A stretch of 64,000 bases of DNA, taken from assembly GCA_963808315.1 (NCBI GenBank), contig CAWEFK010000044.1, forward strand, positions 1-64,000, read 5' to 3'. Under the pieces are notes generated by a model, which saw nothing but the letters and a program-made list of their open reading frames with translations, had not been told where the DNA came from and did no database searches. Position 1 is the first letter of the stretch. Each line of letters begins with the position of its first letter. The translations under genes and the position numbers were made by a program. Positions 17,412 through 26,275 of this stretch are shown piece by piece. The DNA is from Palsa-504 sp963808315. GTDB lineage: Bacteria; Actinomycetota; Actinomycetes; Streptosporangiales; Streptosporangiaceae.

Positions 17412-18815
17412 TCATTCCTGGCGGCGGAACGGCGCCTCGTCCTGCCTGAGGGCCGGACCGTGGGCCTCCTCGTCGACGAGCGCCGCGGCCTCGGTGCGAG
17501 CGGCGGCACGGGACCGGGCCGCGAAGCCGGCGTCGAGCCCGCTCTGCTCGATGCACCATTGCGTCCATTCCGGCAGCAGGCGCAGCGCCGCGTTGGCGGC
17601 GTCCGGGAAGTAGCCGTGACGGATCAGGTGCGCGGCCATCTCGATACGGTGTGGTGAGCAGGAGTAGCTCGGGCGCCCCTCGGGGTGCGGCTGCGGTCCC
17701 CACTCGTAGAGGATCAAGGCTGCTGCGTCGGCCGTGTCATGAGGAACATCGTCGTGCCGTGCCCGGTACCAGTCCAGGAACGCGTCGCGCACCGCGCCGG
17801 AGTCGCCGCTGCCGGGCGAGACCTCGTCGGCGTCCGCGGCCGTGACGCCGACGAGGACGCGGGCGCGGCGCCGGAGCCGGTAGTACTCCCGGATGAGTTC
17901 CCGGGGCTCGCTTCCCTCCAGCATGTCCGACAGCGGCCCAGTCTGCAGGCAGGATGCCAGCAGCCCGGAGGTCGTCTCGGGCGGGGCCGGCGACAGCGCC
18001 GTCCCGGCGGCGGCCCCGACGGCGTGCTGCCATTCAGCCAGCGCGTCCTGCGCCGTGTCGAACGCCCCGGCTCCGACGACGTTGAGGATCCAGCACGCGT
18101 CGATGTCCCATGCGTACCAGTGGTCTAGCGCCGCCCCGTCGTAGCCGAACGGGGCCACGACCAAGAAGCGGCTGCCGTACGCATCGCGCGCGATTAGGGG
18201 ATCCCCGGTTGGCCGGCAGCCGTCAGCGGAGTACCCGGTGCCGGAAACCAGCCCTCGGTCTGCCAGCAGCTTGGCGGCTTGGCCCGCTTCGGCCAGCGTG
18301 GTCACGTAGGGGTCCTTGATGCCGGGGAAGCTCGCGCGGGCCAGCTTCGCGGTCTCGCTCTCGGTGTCGCCGGGCGGTGCCGTCACCGCCAGCCCGTACA
18401 GCAGCGGCCATAGCCGCTGCCAGTCGCCGGTGCCGTCGGCCACCGACGTCCGCAGCGCCGCCCCGGTCTTCTCCGCCAGCTCGCGCAGCCACTGGAACGG
18501 GTGCAGCCCGGACTGCCCTGAGTTAAACCGCGCGTAGAATTCGTCGCCCACGATTCGGCAGGCTTGCGTTTCCAGGTCGACAGGACGAGACGGCCAGGCA
18601 ACAGCGCGGGCGGCGGCGAGAATCCGCCGATGGGACTCGCCCCACCAGGGGGCGGGTTCGGCCCCGCCGGCCAGGGCGTAGGCGAGGTCATGCAGCGGGT
18701 TACCTTGCGGTTCCCCCTCCCGCTGAGCCAGTTGCTCGGCTCGCCGCTGCGGGTTGCCGCTGATCCCCTGACGGGGACCTTTGCCCTTCCCGGAAGGCCG
18801 TTTCTTCGATGCCAC
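17412..18815 (-). CDS. Conserved hypothetical actinobacterial protein
   Basis: About 467 residues if started at GTG 18815 (reading ASKKRPSGKGKG); the frame is open to 19013 but the extra N-terminus is low-complexity. A basic Lys/Arg/Gly N-terminus (SGKGKGPRQGISGNPQRRAE) is followed by an all-helical body with HPFQWLRELAEKTGAALR, HWYAWDIDACWILNVVGAG and many Ala/Trp helices. No catalytic motif or membrane segment is visible. I know similar basic-tailed proteins from streptomycetes but no function. Confidence 0.6.
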   Translation of the reverse strand: MASKKRPSGKGKGPRQGISGNPQRRAEQLAQREGEPQGNPLHDLAYALAGGAEPAPWWGESHRRILAAARAVAWPSRPVDLETQACRIVGDEFYARFNSGQSGLHPFQWLRELAEKTGAALRTSVADGTGDWQRLWPLLYGLAVTAPPGDTESETAKLARASFPGIKDPYVTTLAEAGQAAKLLADRGLVSGTGYSADGCRPTGDPLIARDAYGSRFLVVAPFGYDGAALDHWYAWDIDACWILNVVGAGAFDTAQDALAEWQHAVGAAAGTALSPAPPETTSGLLASCLQTGPLSDMLEGSEPRELIREYYRLRRRARVLVGVTAADADEVSPGSGDSGAVRDAFLDWYRARHDDVPHDTADAAALILYEWGPQPHPEGRPSYSCSPHRIEMAAHLIRHGYFPDAANAALRLLPEWTQWCIEQSGLDAGFAARSRAAARTEAAALVDEEAHGPALRQDEAPFRRQE

Positions 18816-19130
18816 GTCGTCAGCGTACTGACTAGAGGGGGCCGCTTGTTGCGGTGGCTGATGTCTGCGATCGGAGGGTAGTTTGCGGTACGCCGATCCG
18901 GTGCCTAGGGAGGTGCCGTTCAACCTGGCGCCATCCCTGACGTCCCACCCGCTGCACCCGCCCCGGCGGCCCCGCTGGGGACTGCACACGAGGTACTCGA
19001 AGCGCCATCGCATCCCGTAGAGGGGTACCTATGGCACATCGAGTACCCTTCTCACGCCGCGTCCCCGCGCGGGTGATCCTTGGACTCGGCCGGGCTATCA
19101 GGCGACCTCGCCGGGAGTAAGGTGCGGATC

Positions 19131-19391
19131 ATGGACGCGGAGTCTCCGAAGGTCGCGCGAGTCACGGTGCCGCTCCTGGTCGGCATGACGGTCCGCGACG
19201 CGCGGGATGCGGGCCACAACAGCGGCGTGGTGGTTACCTCGGCAGATCTTGACGGTCCGCCTCTCGCCGCGCTGACCTGGCCCGGTACCTGGATAGTGAT
19301 CGCTCAGCGTCCGATCGCCGGATCCCTCGCCGAACGATGGTCGACGGTGACCATCGAGTTCGAGGAACGTCCGGGCGGCGATGCTCGCTAG
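19131..19391 (+). CDS. Single PASTA-domain protein
   Basis: 86 residues from ATG 19131, with GGAGTAAGG upstream. TVPLLVGMTVRDARDAGHNS, a PDW-like ALTWPGTWIVIAQRPIAGS and a final VTIEF strand form one PASTA unit, the peptidoglycan/beta-lactam-binding module of PknB kinases. No kinase or signal peptide accompanies it, so it would be cytoplasmic as drawn. Overlaps the convergent monooxygenase tail. Role unknown. Confidence 0.7.
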   Translation: MDAESPKVARVTVPLLVGMTVRDARDAGHNSGVVVTSADLDGPPLAALTWPGTWIVIAQRPIAGSLAERWSTVTIEFEERPGGDAR

Positions 19392-19410
19392 CAACAGACG
19401 ATCGGAGCGG

Positions 19411-19758
19411 TCAGATGGTCCAGTCGATCGGGTAGTTGACGATAGGGATGAAGGTCAGCGCCGGCCTTCTCGGCTTCGTGCCGGGCATCCACGATCATCT
19501 CCTTGAGCCGGCGGATCTGCTGTGCGTGCTCGTCGGACTCCCAGATGCTGACATGGACCATGGAGCCATCGGGCGAGGTGCCCGCGTGGTAACTGATCAG
19601 GCCGGGCAGTTTCTTGATCGCCGGAATCAGGTAGCGGCCGGTCGCGACGGTCATCTCCTGGACCTCTGGGAACCGGGCGGGATCGAAGTTGCCGCGTGAG
19701 ACGCGGACCACTGCGGTCGGGGGGATCGGGGGGATCGGGGGATCGGGTCGGCGGTCAC
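19411..19758 (-). pseudogene. Antibiotic-biosynthesis-monooxygenase-like protein with two frame shifts
   Basis: The core VRVSRGNFDPARFPEVQEMT, LPGLISYHAGTSPDGSMVHV and SIWESDEHAQQIRRLKEM is an ABM-fold dimeric alpha+beta protein. The natural start is GTG 19758, five bases after AGGAGGCCTCCC, but it is out of frame because one GGGGGGATC unit (19718-19746) has five instead of six G. At the other end the frame that reads LTFIPIVNYPIDWTI and stops at 19411 is the family-like C-terminus. Both shifts look like single-base indels, so the gene may be intact in the living cell. Divergent from a TetR gene. Confidence 0.7.
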
Positions 19759-19777
19759 GGGAGGCCTCCTGGGGGAT

Positions 19778-19811
19778 TTACGTTCCGATAGGACACCAGA
19801 ATATAATGTCC
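19778..19811. promoter_or_regulatory. Divergent promoter with TetR-type operator
   Basis: TTACGT (19778-19783), 18 bases, TATAAT (19802-19807) for the TetR gene; an inverted repeat GGACA (19791) / TGTCC (19807) overlaps the -10, well placed for autorepression and control of the monooxygenase gene. Confidence 0.55.
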
Positions 19812-19826
19812 GTCAGGAGGATGTGA

Positions 19827-20417
19827 GTGAGACCTACCGAAGCGCGTCCTGCGGGGCGGCCGAGAGACCCCGAGCTGGACCGGGCGATCCTGGCCGCGGC
19901 CGAGCAGCAGCTTCGCCAGGCCGGCTACGCCGGGATGTCCCTGGAGTCAGTAGCGGCCGCCGCCGGCACGACCGTCCCCGCCGTGCGCCGCAGGTTCCGC
20001 AACAAGGTCGGCGTGGCCGTCGCGGTCATCGACTCGCTGCGGGTCGAGAGCCTGCCCGCCGAGTCAGGACCGCCCCGCGGCCGCGCCCTCGCGGTCCTGC
20101 GGAACTTCCGCGCCAACCTGCTGCGCCAGAACTCCATGGCGGTGGTCGGCACGCTGCTGGCCGAAGAGCACCGTCATCCGGAATTGCTCGCCGCCTTCCG
20201 CCACCGTCTGGTCGAGCCGCGCCGGGCCGCGCTGCGCCGGGCCCTGGCCGAGGGCATCAGCTCCGGGGAACTGCCGGACTCAGCAGACGCTGACGTCCTG
20301 GCCAGCATGCTGACCGGCTCGTTCTACGCACGGTATATCGCCACCTCAGACATACCCGATGACTGGGCCGAACGGACCCTGCGGCACGTGTGGCCAGACG
20401 CCCCGCAGGGCCGGTAG
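19827..20417 (+). CDS. TetR/AcrR-family regulator
   Basis: 196 residues from GTG 19827 (AGGAGG seven bases upstream). HTH: AILAAAEQQLRQAGYAGMSL then ESVAAAAGTTVPAVRRRFRN, ending with the TetR KxxxxxAVI helix. The C-terminal ligand domain is the TetR_C_16-like helical bundle. Divergent from the monooxygenase-like gene with a shared operator, so it likely senses a small hydrophobic compound and represses that gene. Confidence 0.88.
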   Translation: MRPTEARPAGRPRDPELDRAILAAAEQQLRQAGYAGMSLESVAAAAGTTVPAVRRRFRNKVGVAVAVIDSLRVESLPAESGPPRGRALAVLRNFRANLLRQNSMAVVGTLLAEEHRHPELLAAFRHRLVEPRRAALRRALAEGISSGELPDSADADVLASMLTGSFYARYIATSDIPDDWAERTLRHVWPDAPQGR

Positions 20418-20499
20418 CCCCGGTCTGCGGGGCGGCGAGGGCGGTCGCCAGGCCCGCAACGGTAGCCAAGGGATGCGAATGGGCTGGCGTTGGGGTGAT

Positions 20500-20517
20500 G
20501 CCATGGTCCGTTCGGCA
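20500..20517. repeat. Intergenic GGTCCGTTCGG repeat
   Basis: GCCATGGTCCGTTCGGCA, about 85 bases after the TetR stop; a partial pairing arm GGAACGGTC follows at 20536. Confidence 0.55.
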
Positions 20518-20587
20518 TAAAGATTTGATCGGCGGAACGGTCTCAGGTCGGCTCGTCGTAGCGGACGGGGGTCGAGTACCGCGGGTC

Positions 20588-20742
20588 CTCGTGGCTGGCC
20601 CGGCCGCGCGAGAAGCACCACACCGCCAGGAAGGCCTTCCTGGTCCTCGACCGGCTGTTCGGGGCGTTCGGCGTCTCTCTGGTCGCTTGTGGGGTGTCAG
20701 GTAACGTTCGCCCCGCTTTTAACAGCTTCGCCGGGGCAGGAC
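20588..20742 (+). pseudogene. Remnant of a small membrane-anchored protein gene
   Basis: Reads EKHHTARKAFLVLDRLFGAF then GVSLVACGVSGNV, a single hydrophobic segment behind a basic stretch. The same block occurs at 21750-21840 (EKHPLARKTFLVL), so both are decayed copies of one short family. No start codon or ribosome site remains here. Confidence 0.4.
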
Positions 20743-20810
20743 CCCGAACCTGACCCACATCGAAGGACCATAGGGTTGCTCGGGCAACCGCGATGGACCA
20801 TCGGTGTCGC
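20743..20810. repeat. 67-bp intergenic repeat, copy 1
   Basis: CCCGAACCTGACCCACATCG followed by two GGACCAT boxes; copy 2 is at 56016-56082. Internal direct repeat GATGGACCATCGGTGT. Confidence 0.65.
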
Positions 20811-20835
20811 TTCAGAGCGGGGCGCACGGCACGGG

Positions 20836-20993
20836 TGTGTCAGGCGAGGCGGGTGGTGTTCGCGGTTTGGAGCTGGGTCACGAGCGGGGCGGCTTGGTCG
20901 AGCCAGCCGGTTAGTTCGGCGGCGGTGGGGGCTAGCTCGTAGGGGTGAGAGTGGCAGGCGTGGCTGAGGGCGGCGAAGTGGTAGGCGGCTAGT
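20836..20993 (-). pseudogene. C-terminal remnant of the unknown family at 1118-1440
   Basis: Minus strand reads LAAYHFAALSHACHSHPYEL then APTAAELTGWLDQAAPLVTQ and stops at TGA 20836. It preserves the tail that is broken at 1118-1275. The upstream side is cut where an antitoxin remnant begins. Confidence 0.6.
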
Positions 20994-20996
20994 CAT

Positions 20997-21240
20997 CAGC
21001 CACTCGGTGACAGCCTCATGTGACCGTGCGCCGGGACATCCCGCGGTGACCCACTCGTCATGCGCCGCGAGAGTGGACTCGATCTCCGCCTGTTCCAAGG
21101 CCTCTCGCGAAGCGTGCCGCTCCACCGCCCGGGGCCGCCGCAGCCCGGCGAGCGGAACGATGGCGGCGGTCTCTCCGCCGAGATGGATCACCTCGTACGT
21201 CGGCCGGATCCGGGTGCCTTGCCGGTTGCACGCTCATAAG
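20997..21240 (-). pseudogene. Phd/YefM-type antitoxin remnant
   Basis: TYEVIHLGGETAAIVPLAGL then ERHASREALEQAEIESTLAA and HDEWVTAGCPGARSHE match actinobacterial Phd-type antitoxins with a C-terminal toxin-binding helix. The N-terminal DNA-binding part is reduced to MSVQPA plus a frame break, and no toxin gene follows. Confidence 0.55.
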
Positions 21241-21374
21241 TTCAACGGTACCGGACATTGGCCCGGCAGCCCGGATGGCGCGCGACTGGCCTGGCTCCCC
21301 CTCCGATGCGCCGCTGGGTCGCCGAACCCGCCAGCCGGATCGCGCCCAGGTCCGCGTTGCTCTCCTAACTCGAC

Positions 21375-21566
21375 GACGTGCATGTGGTGATCCGCGCCGA
21401 TTTCGACTACCGCGACTCTGCGCTGCGGCAATTTCCCGAGACCTTCAGCGTCCCGACCCGGTACATCAAACACATGATGGTTGTCGCTGATCTCGCTCGA
21501 GGCGACGCTGGTGCCATTGAGGATGCGCTCGAGGCAGCGTGGCAACTTCAGCGCAGCGCCGACTGA
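21375..21566 (+). CDS. Short hypothetical protein or gene tail
   Basis: 63 residues, VHVVIRADFDYRDSALRQFP to EDALEAAWQLQRSAD. Codon use is normal and the frame is open, but there is no ribosome site and flanking genes are fragments, so this may be the end of a longer lost gene. Family not recognised. Confidence 0.35.
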   Translation, partial: DVHVVIRADFDYRDSALRQFPETFSVPTRYIKHMMVVADLARGDAGAIEDALEAAWQLQRSAD

Positions 21567-21664
21567 CAGCGATCTTGGTCACAACCGTTCCGCACCTGGC
21601 CGGGAACCCCGATGGCTGCCGGAGGGCGAGAGTGTGGGGGTGATAACAGCCACGGGAGGTCGTC

Positions 21665-21898
21665 ATGACCGCACAGCCAGTCCGCGACTTCGGCAGCGAG
21701 GAATACAGATACAGCCCCGTGCCGGGCCGGTACCGGCTGATACCCCACGGACCGCCGGAGAAGCACCCCCTCGCCAGGAAGACCTTCCTGGTCCTCGGCC
21801 GGGCTGTTCGCGGCGTTCGACGTCATCTCCCTTCGGAAATGCCTGGGCGCGGCCGAAGCCGCGGCGGACGCGCTTAACCCGGATTGCGCAATTGAGGG
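21665..21898 (+). pseudogene. Small membrane-anchored protein, frameshifted
   Basis: ATG 21665 has a perfect GGGAGG seven bases upstream, so expression is plausible. It begins MTAQPVRDFGSEEYRYSPVP and RYRLIPHGPPEKHPLARKTF; after a one-base shift near 21800 the frame continues AGLFAAFDVISLRKCLGAAE. Uninterrupted, that is a basic region followed by one hydrophobic helix. In the present frame it ends at 21877 after 70 residues. The same family is decayed at 20588. Confidence 0.45.
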
Positions 21899-22583
21899 CG
21901 GGCTGATCAGCTTGCGTAGCTCGCGGGCGACCTGGCCGGGCTCGGTCAGCAGCGCGAGGTGGTGGCTGAGTCGCTGTCCTACCGGCCAGCCGAGGTCGAC
22001 GGGCCCTGTCCGCCTCGTCTTGGTATGCCTCGCTGAGCTGGAGATAGCCGCCGGGGGCGGTGGGCCACCCTGGTGCGGGCGGATAGCTTTCCTCGAACAT
22101 GGCCATCGGCAGCCGGGGACACTCCGCTGCGAAATGCCGCCGGACCGCCGGGTCAGGCAGCAGCGCCGCCAGTTCCTCCTCGCCCCACCACTGCGACCAC
22201 GGCGGCAGCCAGCCCTGCGAGTCGGCCAGGTCACGCAGCCGGGCCGCGAGATCGGGCGACCCGGTCTCCAGCCATGAGCGCCCCGGCGCCGGCAGCCGGG
22301 CGTCGACGAAGACGTAGCCCCGGACCTTCTCTCCCAGCATCGTCCCGGCCGTGGCCAGCAGTGGCCCCGCCCGGCTGTGCCCGATGAGGATCGCGGGCTG
22401 GCCGGCTGCGCTCTCGGCGATCACCTGGGCCTGGCGCAGGTGATACGGCGGCCCCGCCGCGACCGTGCCCGCCAGGTCGGGCACGGTGACCGTGTATCGG
22501 TCTGCGGCCAGGTCACCGGCGATGGGCACCCAGGTCCCGCAGCCGACCAGCGGGCTATGGACCAGCAGCAGCCGAGGTTGCAT
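21896..22583 (-). pseudogene. Alpha/beta hydrolase with one late frameshift
   Basis: Starts at ATG 22583 (QPRLLLVHSPLVGCGTW). The nucleophile elbow GHSRAG replaces the usual GxSxG spacing with Ser after GH; PDLAGTVAAGPPYH and AAGQPAILIGHSRAGPLL support an alpha/beta-hydrolase. Near 22010 a base is lost; the alternative frame reads LGWPVGQRLSHHLALLTEPG, carrying the catalytic His region, so the intended protein is about 230 residues. The present frame runs past it without a stop. Function unknown; divergent from the PadR operon. Confidence 0.6.
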
Positions 22584-22675
22584 GCCTTTATCCGTATCAC
22601 CGATGCGGCCGACGGCCGCCAAGCGACAGATTGGCCCGCGCACGGCCTGCGAGGGCTCAGGCCAGAAACTACTAC

Positions 22676-22706
22676 CCGAGAGAATACTCTTAGAGTATTC
22701 TCTCGG
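22676..22706. promoter_or_regulatory. PadR operator, perfect 31-base palindrome
   Basis: Two 15-base arms (CCGAGAGAATACTCT and AGAGTATTCTCTCGG) around a single T, ending two bases before the PadR ATG. TATTCT (22696-22701) would give a leaderless message. Confidence 0.8.
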
Positions 22707-22708
22707 AT

Positions 22709-23231
22709 ATGAGCGTTCCACTGACACTGCTTGGCCTGCTTGAGCGGGGGCCAAGCCACGGATACGACCTGAAACGGGACTACGACGCGTACTTCGGCCG
22801 GGGCAGGCCGCTGCGTTACAGCCAGGTGTACGCGACCCTGTCCCGGCTGGCCAGGGACGGGAAGGCGGTCGCCGGGCCGGTCGAGCAGGAGGCCGGGCCC
22901 GAACGCCGCCGGTACGTCATCACCGAGGCCGGCATCTCCGATGTGGAGCGGTGGCTGGCCGAGCCGGTCCCGTCGGAGCCGGACCTGACCAGCGACCTGT
23001 TCGCCAAGGTGGTGCTCGCCCTGATGCTCGACCGGCCGGCCACGGCTACCTGAACCTCCAGCGCGCCGCGCACCTGCAGCGGATGCGCGAGCTCACCGAG
23101 CTCAAGCGGGACGGGACCCGCTCGGGGTGCTCCTGGCCGATCACGCGCTCTACCGACTGGAGGCTGACCTGCGATGGATCGACCACGCCGCGGCCCGGCT
23201 CGACCTGCTCGCGCGGGCGGTGCGGCCATGA
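22709..23231 (+). pseudogene. PadR-family regulator with two frameshifts
   Basis: LTLLGLLERGPSHGYDLKRD and LRYSQVYATLSRLARDGKAV are the PadR winged helix; after shifts near 23040 and 23113 the C-terminal dimer helices continue (LQRAAHLQRMRELTELKRDG, LYRLEADLRWIDHAAARLDL) to TGA 23229, which overlaps the ABC start as ATGA. In the present frame it stops at 23053 with the DNA-binding domain intact. Such regulators repress adjacent exporters; the operator lies immediately upstream. Confidence 0.75.
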
Positions 23232-23944
23232 CCGCGGACCTCCCCGCGGCCGCGGGCAGCCGCATCACGAACATCGTCGAGGCGCGGAACCTGGTCCTTT
23301 CGTTCGGCAGCACGCCGGCGCTGCGCGGCGCCTCGCTGTCCGTCCGCCGGGGCGAGGTCGTCGCGGTCATGGGGCCGAGCGGATCGGGCAAGTCCACCTT
23401 GCTGCACTGCCTGGCGGGCATCCTGACCCCGGATGACGGGGAGGTCTGGTTCGCCGGGCAGCGGCTGGACACCCTGAGCGACGACCGGCGCAGCGCGCTG
23501 CGCCGGGACCGGTTCGGGTTCGTGTTCCAGTCCGGCCAGCTGGTCCCCGAGCTGACCGCCGAACAGAACGTCGCCCTGCCCCTGCTGCTGTCCGGCACCC
23601 GCCGCGGCCCGGCGACGACGACGGCCAGGAAGTGGTTCGGCCCGCTCGGCCTGGACGGGCTCGAGCACCGCAGGTCCGGGGAGCTGTCCGGCGGCCAGGC
23701 CCAGCGCGTCGCGCTGGCCCGCGCCCTGGTCGCCGGGCCTGAGGTGCTATTCGCCGACGAGCCGACCGGGTCGCTGGACTCGGTGTCCGGCGAACTGGTG
23801 ATGGAACTGCTCACCGACGCCGCCCGCGAGCACGGCACCACCGTCATCCTGGTCACCCACGACGCCCGGATCGCCGCCTACGCCGACCGGGAGGTCGTCG
23901 TCAGGGACGGCGAGGTCAGCACGCTGACCGGGGCCAAGCCGTGA
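23228..23944 (+). CDS. ABC transporter ATP-binding protein (LolD/MacB type)
   Basis: 238 residues, four-base overlap with PadR. Walker A GPSGSGKS, Q-loop FVFQSGQLVPELT, signature LSGGQAQRVALARAL, Walker B VLFADEPTGSLD and switch His in LVTHD are all intact. Pairs with the FtsX-like permease that overlaps its stop by four bases, so it powers a MacB/LolCDE-style exporter probably regulated by PadR. Confidence 0.9.
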   Translation: MTADLPAAAGSRITNIVEARNLVLSFGSTPALRGASLSVRRGEVVAVMGPSGSGKSTLLHCLAGILTPDDGEVWFAGQRLDTLSDDRRSALRRDRFGFVFQSGQLVPELTAEQNVALPLLLSGTRRGPATTTARKWFGPLGLDGLEHRRSGELSGGQAQRVALARALVAGPEVLFADEPTGSLDSVSGELVMELLTDAAREHGTTVILVTHDARIAAYADREVVVRDGEVSTLTGAKP

Positions 23945-25460
23945 TCTGGCTCGGGCTGCGGCTGGCGGTCAGCGGCGGCCGCGAGGCGCTCACCCGGCTG
24001 CTCGTCCTGGCCGCCGCGGTCGGCGTGGGCGTCGGCCTGCTGCTGGCCGCCGTGGCCGCGACCAACGCGGCCGTCACCTGGAACAACCGCCACGCCTGGT
24101 TCTGGACAGGCACCTCGTCCGTGCCCCGGGAACCCGCGCCGGCGGGCATCGCCCCGCTGTGGTGGCACCCCGGCGGCGACACCTTCGACGGCCAGACGAT
24201 CAGCCGGTTCGACGTGGCCGCCACCGGCGCCTCGGCCCCGGTGCCGCCGGGCATCGCCCGTGACCCGGGCCCTGGCCAGTACTACGCCTCGCCCGCGCTG
24301 GCGGCGCTGCTGCGGTCCACCCCAGCGGACCAGCTGGCCGGCCGCTACCCCGGCCGCCTGGCCGGGGTGATCGGCGACGCCGCGCTGCCGTCGCCCGACT
24401 CACTGGTCATCATCATCGGGCACACCCCGGCGCAGCTCCCGTGGCCGTGGTGGGCATCACCACCTGGAACGCCCAGCAACTCACGCTGAAGATCAGCGCC
24501 GTGGAAACGAACGTGCTGACGGACCAGCTGGCGGGCCAGCCGCCCAGCTCCGCGTCCCCGCCAAGCACGGGACCGGCCGCGGCCGCCGCGCCCGCCGCGC
24601 CGCTCGCGGCGGAGCTGAACGGGATTCACGGCGTCCAGGGGGTGGTCGTGGTCCGCGCGGACCCGGGACTCACCATCCCCGCGACAGTCCTCGGCACGAT
24701 CCCCTACCCGGGCGCTGGCTCGCAGCCCACCCCGGCCGGGGTGGTCTCGTGCGCGCAGCTCGCGGCGGTTCCGGCCTTGGGCCGCTGCCCCGCCGGGGCG
24801 AGGGCGGCGGCGTTCCCGGCCGACGGTTTCGCCGGTCCCCTGTACGGCGTGGACGCCACTCCGATCACCTGGCCGGCCGCGAACATCCAGGCCACCCGGC
24901 TGGACCGCCTCGGCGTGGACGCCATCAACGTGGCCACGAACGGCACCGTGGCCGCGGTCGAACAGGCCAGGACCGTGCTGGAAAACGCACCCGGCTACGC
25001 CGCCTATCTCGGCGACGGCGCGCCGTCCACCGTCGGCGAGCTGATCGCGCAGTCCAATCCCACCAACAGCGGTTACCAGCAGCTCGCGAACACGATGATC
25101 CTGGTCAGCCTGCCGATCGCCGGCTGCACGCTGGCCGCGGGCATCGCGGCCGGGCTCGCCGACCGCAAGCGGCCGTTCAGCATGCTGCGCCTCACCGGCG
25201 CCCGGCTCGCCATGCTGCGCCGCGTCGTCGCGCTGGAAAGCGCCGTCCCGCTGCTCGCCGCCGCCGCCGTCGCGATCGGCACCGGGTTCGGCGCCACCGC
25301 GATGTACGCCTCCCTGGAGATGCAGCACCCGATGGTCGCGCCCGGCGCCCCCTACTACCTCCTCACCGCGGGCGGGATCCTGGCCGCCCTCGGCATCATC
25401 GCGGCCACCTTCCCGCTGCTGGCCCGCATCACCGGACCCGAAGTCGCCAGAAACGAATGA
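23941..25460 (+). pseudogene. FtsX/MacB-like ABC permease, internally broken
   Basis: N-terminal part (from 23941): one helix LLVLAAAVGVGVGLLLAAVA and an extracytoplasmic stretch. C-terminal part (to 25460): MILVSLPIAGCTLAAGIAAG, LADRKRPFSMLRLTGA (the FtsX coupling motif) and two more helices. The frame changes near 24440, and the central helix block expected in the about 800-residue family is absent between HTPAQL and ITTWNAQQL, so a deletion is likely as well as a shift. The exporter is probably non-functional. Confidence 0.65.
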
Positions 25461-25680
25461 ACCTGCGTGCCGAGGCCTGCCGGGGTGCCGAGGCCGGGGA
25501 CGGCTGACGATGGTGCACCGCGTGCCGTCCGCCAGTGCGCCCGTCCAGGGAAGCCGGCCCCGCACGATCCGCTTACAGCGTCGGCTCGTGGGACACCACG
25601 CGTCATCACCGCCCCATCCGCGCCCCAAGATCACTCCCGTTTCGGTCCAGCGCGACCGTTCGGTGGGAGATTCTGGCTTG

Positions 25681-25720
25681 GTGGAGACTTTTGTGAATCA
25701 TAGTACCCAAAAGTCTTCAC
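25681..25720. repeat. Inverted repeat, 13-base arms
   Basis: GTGGAGACTTTTG and CAAAAGTCTTCAC (12 of 13 pair) separated by 14 bases in an AT-rich setting; terminator stem, operator or mobile-element end. Confidence 0.55.
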
Positions 25721-25935
25721 GAAGCCTTAACTTACCATGATCTTTGTTCGATTTATGCCAGGCGACGCCAAGCCCCGGGTCCTGCGCTGCCCCGCCTGCC
25801 TCATCGCCCACGCCAGACGCTCCGGCGGCCGCCCGTCCCGCGGACGCGGCGCCGGGCACGCCCGATCGTCACCGCCGCCACCAGCGGCGTCATCCCGGTG
25901 AGAGCTTTCCCCGGCTCACCTGCCGGCCAGCGCCA

Positions 25936-25970
25936 GACCGGACCGGACCGGACCGGACCGGACCGGACCG
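25936..25970. repeat. GACCG pentanucleotide tandem repeat, seven copies
   Basis: Seven exact GACCG units in tandem in non-coding DNA. Confidence 0.85.
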
Positions 25971-26007
25971 CCAACGTGACAAACCAGCAACCCCAGGTCA
26001 TGCGCTT

Positions 26008-26241
26008 CTAGAGGACATTGTCCGCGGCAAAGATCATGCTACGGACCGGGGCTAGCTCCTGGAGGCGGCCGGCGTCTTCGGCGGCGGCGAGGCCCGGCGG
26101 CGAGGCGAACGCGGCACTCAGCTCGTACATGGTGTCCCAGTCCAGCTCGGCGACCAGGTAGTACGGCGCGCCGCGGACGGCCGCGACGTCGCGGCTGACC
26201 GTATACCGGCGCAGCCCCGGCAGCCGGCGCGTCAACATATC
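26008..26241 (-). pseudogene. EthD-domain protein, N-terminally truncated
   Basis: Reads LTRRLPGLRRYTVSRDVAAV then APYYLVAELDWDTMYELSAA and LQELAPVRSMIFAADNVL to the stop: the second half of an EthD dimeric alpha-beta barrel protein. The N-terminal half and start codon are missing at the boundary with the HTH gene's operator. Confidence 0.6.
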
Positions 26242-26247
26242 ATTGAC
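26231..26247. promoter_or_regulatory. Palindrome and -35 of the HTH gene
   Basis: GTCAA (26231) / TTGAC (26243) around CATATCA; the right arm is also the -35 TTGACC, with TACGCT (26264) as a possible -10. Resembles the TGTCA/TGACA operators before the HTH gene at 30648. Confidence 0.45.
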
Positions 26248-26275
26248 CGGAGCTGGTTGTCGATACGCTGTGAGG

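Larger units (their letters stand above)
25461..26007. other. Gene-free stretch
   Basis: No coherent protein in any frame. It holds an inverted repeat (25681-25720) and a GACCG tandem repeat (25936-25970); otherwise nothing recognised. Confidence 0.5.

Noticed and set aside
23941..25460. Two separate genes instead of one broken permease
   Set aside because: The second half lacks a ribosome site and the FtsX coupling motif occurs once; together they fit one family member that lost its centre.
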